64,000 nucleotides of DNA from assembly GCA_003290165.1 (NCBI GenBank), contig QNQO01002047.1, forward strand, positions 1 to 64,000, given 5' to 3'. This document shows, piece by piece, positions 56,481 through 64,000 of this stretch. Below the pieces are notes generated by a model. The model did no database searches, had not been told where the DNA came from, and was given only the letters and a program-made list of their open reading frames with translations. Within the stretch, counting starts at the first letter, position 1, and each line of letters starts with the position of its first letter. The position numbers and the translations under genes are program-made. This DNA comes from Berberis thunbergii. Taxonomy: Eukaryota > Streptophyta > Magnoliopsida > Ranunculales > Berberidaceae.

Positions 56481-57611
56481 AGTTAATTCTAAAAAAATGT
56501 ATTTAGTTAATTCCAATTTCCTAATAACTAGTCAGGATGACAATTTTTGTTTCCGATGTGATTTAAATAAAAACCAGATCTTACAGATCTTGATCCAATC
56601 AAAGTATGTATTTACTGTTCAATCAAATTGATCCCTAGAATATTGTTTTGGCAGAGCTGATCCAACGAAGTCGTACGTAGTAATCATCATATACAAATAA
56701 TTTCTTAGGTCCTCCGGAAATGACTTTAATCAAAATGCTCGAACTCTACACCTGGTAGAAGCTTGCAAAGTGGTCAGCTGCACGATCAATGTCTTTGTCT
56801 ATGCACAATATTGAATTTATATAGTTCACCGATTCCATGCCACAATAACTGATCGGAGTTTCATGTTGTCCACAGGGTAATTAAGACCTAGTTCAACTCT
56901 TTGGAGCAATAGCAATTAATGAAAGAAAATGGCCAGTGCCTACAATTATCGCATTATGTTTTTAATATCTTGTAATAGCATTCTGAGAAAAAATTTGCTC
57001 TTTTTGGATACAACAGATTCACAAATATTGTTTATTGGCATTTCTAGGAGTTAAAGGCTGAGGCACTTCATTGTCAACAGATTCACAAATGTAAATCTAC
57101 TATCAAATGTGTGATTTGAAAGGAATATGGAAGACTGAAACACACTAAGGTAAGATGGGAGCTCTTAAGGTGGAGAGCCCTTTCCATGGGAATTCTACTT
57201 TGTAGAAGAAACTCAACATCTATTGAAGTTTCAAGAAGGAACATATTACTCATGAAGGACAAGTTAAGACACATTGATAAAACTCAGGACTCACAAACGA
57301 GAAAAATATCTCTTAGTGTGCCGTTTGTGTCAGCCATTAAGCATGATATACACTCTAATGTTACAAAGATGGCCTACAGAGCCAAGCGAGAGGGCGCACT
57401 CTTTCTTACTGTGTGCTTACTGAAGCTATTAATTAGGCCTGTAAAGTTTACGAAGAGTAGTACAAGTTTAAACTAACAGTACAGTTATTAGGACAAAATA
57501 CACTGATAAAGGTTGCTCTACATGAAAGAAATGAAGAAACTTTAAATACAAACAGATATTACCCGTGCAACTTATGGAGGATCATTATACCCATGCAACA
57601 ATGTAATATCA
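56481..57611. repeat. MIR395-unit block, copy 3
   Basis: 56,690-57,060 matches 6,785-7,150 and 61,985-62,360. 57,186-57,476 is open for 96 plus-strand codons (MGILLCRRNSTSIEVSRRN start) and is kept almost unchanged at 62,479-62,769, but is broken at 9,560. It resembles no known protein and lies downstream of the MIR395 hairpin, antisense to it. Confidence 0.6.
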
Positions 57612-57722
57612 GGTGGCACCAGGAGTTCCCCCAAACACTTCAGTAACTATGATCGTTCTACTCTTCTTAGTAGTGAAACAGAAGTGGTACTGAAGGTATT
57701 GAGGGAACTCTAGGGGACACCT
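57612..57722 (-). ncRNA. MIR395: MIR395 precursor 5
   Basis: Minus-strand hairpin with the exact mature miR395 at 57,643-57,623, star arm GAGTTCCCTCAATACCTTC; nearly identical to precursor 6 and close to precursor 1. Upstream TATA at 57,797-57,807. Confidence 0.93.
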
Positions 57723-57796
57723 CATGTATTGGGTACACTTAATTTCTAGCTCTTGATCTAGTTACTGTTTTGGTTAACAAGGAAAACTGCACGACT

Positions 57797-57807
57797 GTTT
57801 ATATAGC
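57797..57807 (-). promoter_or_regulatory. TATA box of MIR395 precursor 5
   Basis: GCTATATAAAC on the minus strand, about 75 bp upstream of the hairpin. Confidence 0.6.
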
Positions 57808-58345
57808 TGGTCACCTGGTGATATACCTTTGGCACACTTGGTTGTAACTAGTAGCCTTCGGAATAGGGACCAATTTTGCATGAAGAGATCATCCAGGAGA
57901 TAACCTATGTACATTGAACCTAGACTTGTTTGTAGATGTGAATATGGGGGTGGTATAGAGAATCAAACAACTGAGGGGCCAAAAGGTCCGTGGGATACCA
58001 TATATATCTTTATATCCTGACCTTTCCTCTTGACTCACTTCCATCAACTTTTTCATGTAAAGTCTCAAAAATATGTATTTCTTTTGTTAAATTTGGGGAA
58101 TTTTTCTTCTTAAAAGGAAAATAAGATAAGGCATATTTTACAGATATTATAGACAATTTCCAAGAACAACAAGGAAAGTCGTTTATAAGATATCATTGGA
58201 TAACTAGTTGTTTGTTAAAAAGTATCATAATACAATCGCGATCAATTTAATTGAACTGGTAAATACAAATTTGTGTCAATTTTTTTGTTAATGCGCCTTG
58301 AAAATGATAACTAGGCTTTTTCTTAGTACAGTGTGAATTATAATA
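57808..58345. repeat. MIR395 upstream region, copy 2
   Basis: Conserved with 10,186-10,728 and 63,101-63,642; probable promoter region of the hairpin. No gene. Confidence 0.55.
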
Positions 58346-59090
58346 GAGGGGGATCTGAATCTCCCTCATGAGCTACTAATTGTAGTTATATCCCTAAAAC
58401 TAGCTCAACTAGTAAGACTGTAGCAGATGATATCACAAGTCTGAGGTTCATACATTGCCAAAGTGATGCAGGAGGATCCGAGTCAGATGATACTGAGCTG
58501 TCAGATAGCACGTTATTAGCACTAAGATATCTCGAATTAGCAGATCAACGCAAGAATGGCAGGAAATCATAATTTTATTTCAAATTTGGCAATTTAAAGT
58601 GCGTTTTAGTCTTTTGGCCATAACTTTGGCTGCTCTCGTTGCACATCTTCTCGAGGCCAAAATCCACCGTTTCCCCTTTCGAATCCACAAATTTAGTTAT
58701 TTATTTTCCTTTATAGTAATATTTCAATTATTAATTAGGAAGTGATTCTGAACCCAATTTGGGCCAGATTTCTGGTAGTATATTTCTTTTATTACGTATT
58801 TTGTTTTAGCATGATTATTGGGGTGTTTCCATTTTTGGTAAAATTCCAATAATGATGAGTTTTAGCTATAAAGCCTGGCTTGTGGGCTGATTTTAGAGAT
58901 ACCTTTGATTTGGGTAATTTGATTAAACATTAGATTTATTTTCTCTGTGTTTTTGGGGTAATCTTCTTGTGTTCTTCTCTGCAATTATCTGTTGCTATTA
59001 GCCTGCAGAATAATCGCTATTCTACCCGGCGTCACAAAGGCATTTATACAAGTCTACCCTGCCACTAAAAACCATGTTGCCCTAAAAAAA
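58346..59090 (+). mobile_element. SINE-like element split by a solo LTR (copy 3)
   Basis: Same structure as 10,729-11,450: tRNA-like boxes near 58,392-58,455, a break after CAAAG, then resumption at 59,035. Confidence 0.55.
58464..59034 (+). mobile_element. Solo LTR, 571 bp
   Basis: TGATGCAGGAGG .. CCCGGCGTCA between CAAAG duplications (58,459-58,463; 59,035-59,039), at the same site as 10,851-11,398. It is longer by a segment near 58,885-58,920 that the first copy lacks. Confidence 0.88.
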
Positions 59091-59327
59091 TGTATTTAGT
59101 TAATTCCATTTTCCCAATAACTAGTCAGGATGACAGTTTTTGTTTCCGATGTGATTTAAATAAAAACCAAATCTTACAGATCATGATGCAATCAAAGTAT
59201 GTATTTACTGTTCAATCAAATTGATCCCTAGAATATTGTTTTGGCAGAGCTGATCCAGCGAAGCCGTACGTAGTAATCATTTATTATGCAATTTAGTGAC
59301 TATATACAATTTGCCAAAGGTGTGAGG

Positions 59328-59873
59328 CAGGAACGCCAAGCGCATATGCTTCTTAAGTTTTTCCCACAAAACAAGTTTCATTTTTCCACGTCGAGCTCGA
59401 GCAAGTTTGTGTTTCTGCCATAAAAAGAGGCGACTCTCCCACGTAGCCTTGTTGCTATCAGTTGAACGCGCTTGCTATCTGGAACCTCTTTAAAGTCGAG
59501 AACCTCCTCGACGGTATTAACCCAATCAAGGAACTCTTTCGGCTGCAAACCCCATGGAATTCGGGTATTTCGACCTTCAATCCAGACTCCCATCGCCTCG
59601 AATCACAATTGTGTGGAATTTTCAACCACCGGCCTTCTCCTCCTTGGTCCATGCTCGACAAAGGGATTATCAAGGTCGTCACCGACATCTTCCTTCTCCA
59701 CATAACGTGGGTTTTGGGGTGATACTGTGGTTGGACAGTCAAGGCAGCCACTTGCTGTGACAGTGCCTCAAACCGTGCTTCAAAATTTTGTGCCAATCGT
59801 GCTATATCATCACGTTCAATTACCTCTTTTAACGGAACTTCACGAACACCAGGACGTCTTCCACGCGGCATAG
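59328..59873 (-). pseudogene. Gypsy gag fragment, composite 4
   Basis: Only the N-terminal gag region remains: RGRRPGVREVPLKEVIERDD, then EFLDWVNTVEEVLDFKEV and SKRVQLIATRLRG. It is cut at 59,328, where it joins SINE-flank sequence identical to 11,665-11,682. It shares the extra segment at 59,575-59,635 with composite 3, so those two are closest. The usual start codon reads ATG to ATA (CATAGTG at 59,871). Confidence 0.85.
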
Positions 59874-59890
59874 TGTAGGAAACGACACAG

Positions 59891-60455
59891 GCTTTGATAC
59901 CAACTAATGTAGGGAACGTTTTTGAGGGATGAATTCAGCTAGGCGACGAACAAAACCTTCCACTGACTTTTTGATTCTCCAAGAAGAATACCAAGAACAA
60001 TAGGGAAATAAACGCAGCAAGAGAAATTCTCTAGAACTGATGCATAATTCTTATTATCAAAAATCAGACTTTCTCCTATTATAATCACCAATTTATAAAG
60101 AAAAGAACACTAAACCTTCCTGAAACAAGACTTTCTAAACTATGGTAAGGTTCCTATTTTAACCAAAATACTCCTAAGACTCTTTTACTTATTAATAAAG
60201 ACATCATAAAAGAATCGGAATTCAAACGGAATTAAAAGACTACTAAAACAATTATTAGCAAATATGCCAATAAGAGATTTGATGGAATCTGAATTAAAAA
60301 CAGCAAGTCCCTGCTGGGCCATTGTTAATTATTCTAGACTTTCCTCTTCGCGTGGACTTCTTTTGATCATACCGTACGAATACTCTATTGCACTTTGTTG
60401 CACTGCATCAGATCTAGAGCTGTATCATAGTCTTCAAGAAAGCAACCTATAGTCA
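59891..60455 (-). mobile_element. Gypsy 5' LTR and primer-binding site, composite 4
   Basis: PBS at about 59,891-59,903 and LTR from 59,905 to about 60,455. An internal 11-bp duplication (CGGAATT repeated near 60,216-60,233) makes it slightly longer than its sisters. Confidence 0.65.
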
Positions 60456-61078
60456 CACTCTCAACCACTGAGGCAGAGTTCGTGGCCGCAGCTGGTTGTG
60501 CTAGCCAAGCAATTTGGATGAAGAGGGTACTTGAGAAATTGAGTCTGGAGGAAAGCAAGTGTACTACAACTTTTTGCGATAATAGTTCCACAATTAAACT
60601 ATCAAAAAATCATGTGTTACATGGTCGACGCAAGCACATTGATGTGCGTTTCCACTTTCTTCATGATCTCACACGAGGAGTAGTTAAGCTGGCATATTGT
60701 GAAACACAAGATCAGCTGGCAGATGGATAACAAAGCCCCTCACAGTGGAAGCGTTTCAGAAATTCCGGAGTCAGTTGGGAGTTTGCCAGGTTCCTGAATT
60801 AAACTAGTTGCAGCTGATAACTAGTTTAAGGGAGGGAATGAAGAGAAATTTTAGGTTTTTGTTTTTATTCAAGTCTTTGTATTTAGTTTGAATAAGTACT
60901 AGCAGGTCCTAGTCTTTAGGATATGGGTTTAGTGTCCCTTATTCTTTGCTCATTGCTCATCACGTTTGATAGTCTTGAGCTAGTTTTCCTCTTTCCGTTA
61001 ACAATGTAAATGGCTATTTATAAGCCTAAATTGCACAATAAGATATGTCATCTTTTCAGAATTGTTGAGCATCTTTCA
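60456..61078 (+). mobile_element. Copia-2 RNase H fragment and 3' LTR, composite 4
   Basis: TLSTTEAEFVAAAGCASQ, GRRKHIDVRFHFLHDL and DQLADG, then a 2-bp loss breaks the frame before MTKPL. The polypurine tract AAGGGAGGGAA precedes the LTR at 60,839-61,078 (240 bp). Confidence 0.82.
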
Positions 61079-62904
61079 TCATTTGTTTTCTATTGCTAAT
61101 AGTTTTTTTTTGGAAAGCAAAAATGATAAACCTTAAACCACTACACCAACAAAGACATGTGTTGCTATTGCTAATAGTTTTATTTGGGAAATTTTCCAAA
61201 AGTGAAGGAAGAAGAGAGATTGATGATGACTGCTACTGTTTTTATTATGAAACCTGTTTTCTTAGGGTGGGAGAAAAAAATTTCTGTTTTTACTTACTTT
61301 TATGTAGTTTTTTTTTCTTCAAAACAAAAACATTTATTTTAGGCGTATAATAAATTATAAAATGTAGGTAAGTATATATATTAACTAAGTTTAATTTAAA
61401 ATTAATTTTTATTTGGTGACGAATCCAAATTTAAAATTCAGATTGTATAGGTGTGGTATGTTGATTAAAATCTAACTCATAGATAAACTGAGTTGAAGGC
61501 ATTTTTTGGCTAATAAAAACTGAAGGCAATTTTTAAGCTTGCAGATGTTTTAGTATATCCGACCTATTTGTGAGCTTGCCCAGAATACGATGACTGGTGA
61601 CATGAATGTATGATACTCATTTCTTCTTTCTAACAACCTCTCTCTATAATACAATACAAATCAAATTTCTTATGGACACGCTTATTAATTAGTGCAGTCA
61701 ATCTTTCTACAAAACCAACATCAGCAAGACCAGAACACAATGTAATATATTTACATTCAATTCCACTTTGTGTATTTTGCAAGCATACTTAAGAATGTCA
61801 TGGCCATTTTTATAAACAACCTTCATTGTCGAATCTCATATTTGATAACTCATATGGTATCACTTGTTATCACTATATTCCTGTCTTATTACCCAAAAAG
61901 AGAAGCCCACTTCATTAAATACTTATAATAATGAAACCATGATGAACTTGCAATCTTACATACACTTTCCAACACATCTCATCATATACAAATAATTTCT
62001 TAGGTCCTCCGGAAATGACTTTAATCAAAATGCTCGAACTCTACACCTGGTAGAAGCTTGCAAAGTGGTCAGCTGCACGATCAGTGTCTTTGTCTATGCA
62101 CAATATTGAATTTATATAGTTCACCGATTCCATGCCACAATAACTGATCGGAGTTTCATGTTGTCCACAGGGTTAAGACCTAGTTCAACTCTTTGGAGCA
62201 ATAGCAATGAATGAAAGAAAAATGGCCAGTGCCTGCAATTATCGCATTAGGTTTTGAATATCTTGTAATAGCATTCTGAGAAAAAATTTGCTCTTTTTGG
62301 ATACAACAGATTGACAAATATTGTTTATTGGCATTTCTAGGAGCTAAAGGCTGAGGCACTTCATTGTCAACAGATTCGCAAATGTAAATCTACTATCAAA
62401 TGTGTGATTTGAAAGGAATATGAAAGACTGAAACACACTAAGGTAAGATGGGAGCTCTTAAGGTGGAGAGCCCTTTCCATGGGAATTCTACTTTGTAGAA
62501 GAAACTCAACATCTATTGAAGTTTCAAGAAGGAACATATTACTCATGAAGGACAAGTTAAGACACATTGATAAAACTCAGGAGTCACAAACGAGAAAAAT
62601 ATCTCTTAGTGTGCCGTTTGTGTCAGCCATTAAGCATGATATACACTCTAATGTTACAAAGATGGCCTACAGAGCCAAGCGAGAGGGCGCACTCTTTCTT
62701 ACTGTGTGCTTACTGAAGCTATTAATTAGGCCTGTAAAGTTTACGAAGAGTAGTACAAGTTTAAACTAACAGTACAGTTATTAGGACAAAATACACTGAT
62801 AAAGGATGCTCTACATGAAAGAAATGAAGAAACTTTATATACAAACAGATATTACCCGTGCAACTTATGGAGGATCATTATACCCATGCAACAATGTAAT
62901 ATCA
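61079..62904. repeat. MIR395-unit block, copy 4
   Basis: This is the most complete copy: it runs unbroken from the copia-2 LTR (as at 5,912) through the 96-codon open segment (62,479-62,769) into a MIR395 hairpin. It shows that the parts found separately elsewhere were once contiguous. Confidence 0.7.
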
Positions 62905-63015
62905 GGTGGCACCAGGAGTTCCCCCAAACACTTCAGTAACTATGATTGTTCTACTCTTCTTAGTAGTGAAACAGAAGTGGTACTGAAGGTATTGAGGGAA
63001 CTCTAGGGGACACCT
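62905..63015 (-). ncRNA. MIR395: MIR395 precursor 6
   Basis: Minus-strand hairpin with the exact mature miR395 at 62,936-62,916 and star arm GAGTTCCCTCAATACCTTC. Loop and stem match precursor 5 with one or two changes. Upstream TATA at 63,090-63,100. Confidence 0.93.
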
Positions 63016-63089
63016 CATGTATTGGGTACACTTAATTTCTAGCTCTTGATCTAGTTACTGTTTTGGTTAACAAGGAAAACTGCACGACT

Positions 63090-63100
63090 GTTTATATAGC
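63090..63100 (-). promoter_or_regulatory. TATA box of MIR395 precursor 6
   Basis: GCTATATAAAC on the minus strand, about 75 bp upstream of the hairpin. Confidence 0.6.
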
Positions 63101-63642
63101 TGGTCACCTGGTGATATACCTTTGGCACACTTGGTTGTAACTAGTAGCCTTCGGAATAGGGACCAATTTTTCATGAAGAGATCATCCAGGAGATAACCTA
63201 TGTACATTGAACCTAGACTTGTTTGCAGATGTGAAAATGGGGGTGGTATATAGAATCAAACAACTGAGGGGCCAAAAGGTCCGTGGGATACCATATATAT
63301 CTTTATATCCTGACCTTTCCTCTTGACTCACTTCCATCAACTTTTTCATGTAAAGTCTCAAAAATATGTATTTCTTTTGTTAAATTTGGGGAATTTTTCT
63401 TCTTAAAAGGAAAATAAGATAAGGCATATTTTACAGATATTATAGACAATTTCCAAGAACAACAAGGAAAGTCGTTTATTATAAGATATCATTGGATAAC
63501 TAGTTGTTTGTTAAAAAGTATCATAGTACAATCGCGATCAATTTAATTGAACTGGTAAATACAAATTTGTGTCAATTTTTTTTGTTAATGCGCCTTGAAA
63601 ATGATAACTAGGCTTTTTCTTAGTACGGTGTGAATTATAATA
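63101..63642. repeat. MIR395 upstream region, copy 3
   Basis: Conserved with 10,186-10,728 and 57,808-58,345; no gene. Confidence 0.55.
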
Positions 63643-63760
63643 GAGGGGGATCTGAATCTCCCTCATGAGCTACTAATTGTAGTTATATCCCTAAAACTAG
63701 CTCAACTAGTAAGACTGTAGCAAATGATATCACAAGTCTGAGGTTCATACATTGCCAAAG
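63643..63760 (+). mobile_element. SINE-like element, left part (copy 4)
   Basis: Same tRNA-like boxes as the other copies; ends in CAAAG, where the LTR begins. Confidence 0.55.
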
Positions 63761-64000
63761 TGATGCAGGAGGATCCGAGTCAGATGATACTGAGCTGTCA
63801 GATAGCACGTTATTAGCACTAAGATATCTCGAATTAGCAGATCAGCGCAAGAATGACAGGAAATCATAATTTTGTTTCAAATTTGGCAATTTAGGGTACG
63901 TTTTAGTATTTTGGCCATAACTTTGGCTGCTCTCGTTGCACATATTCTCGAGGCCAAAATCCACCGTTTCCCCTTTCGAATCCACAAATTTAGTTATTTA
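63761..64000 (+). mobile_element. Solo LTR family, left part, cut by the window end
   Basis: TGATGCAGGAGG start after CAAAG, matching the LTRs at 10,851 and 58,464. Whether it is solo cannot be seen. Confidence 0.8.

Overview
This window looks like a repeat-dense, AT-rich stretch of a flowering-plant nuclear genome, probably a eudicot. The evidence is Ty1/copia and Ty3/gypsy retrotransposons, CACTA and Mutator DNA transposons, tRNA-derived SINEs, spliced plant-gene fragments and microRNA395 precursors. The species cannot be named from the sequence. The only long intact reading frame is a retrotransposon polyprotein of 1428 residues.

The likely functional host content is a cluster of six MIR395 hairpins, all on the minus strand (about 10.0, 17.6, 19.9, 39.9, 57.6 and 62.9 kb). 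All six carry the same mature miR395, a sulfate-starvation microRNA that targets ATP sulfurylase and sulfate transporter mRNAs. Each has its own TATA box about 55-85 bp upstream. Three hairpins lie among broken copies of a PQQ-type polyvinylalcohol-dehydrogenase-like gene. The other three lie in a second kind of duplicated block with SINE sequence and a 550-570 bp solo LTR. A degenerate tRNA-Asp lies beside the second hairpin.

Region by region: 0-0.77 kb is a MULE remnant. 0.77-5.9 kb is a composite of copia-1 tail, gypsy gag-pol, gypsy LTR and the end of a second copia. 5.9-12.2 kb is duplicated MIR395 block, solo LTRs, SINEs and a dehydrogenase fragment. 12.5-17.5 kb holds TRIM-like, MULE-MITE and LINE remnants and the tRNA. 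17.5-21.8 kb has two MIR395 hairpins, dehydrogenase pieces and a long palindrome of CACTA MITEs. 21.8-27.6 kb is the second composite. 28.2-30.3 kb is an LTR fragment plus MULE transposase remnant. 31.25-36.27 kb is a young complete copia element. 37.2-42.2 kb repeats the 18-22 kb block. 42.2-56.5 kb is the third composite, split by a 9.1 kb CACTA element. 56.5-64 kb has two more MIR395 blocks around a fourth, truncated composite.

The most unusual object is the CACTA element at 43,610-52,718. It has clear terminal inverted repeats and a 3-bp target duplication, shows no recognisable transposase, and carries exons captured from at least nine host genes, all on the plus strand. These include acyl-CoA thioesterase, an AGO4/6-clade Argonaute, an ERD6-like sugar transporter, a kinesin, exportin-1, a DUF26 receptor kinase, a second kinase, a RING protein and an AP2/TOE factor. 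Many splice sites are intact, so a chimeric spliced transcript is possible. The three gypsy-copia composites share the same internal junctions and the same damaged catalytic residues, so they probably spread by segmental duplication rather than by retrotransposition.
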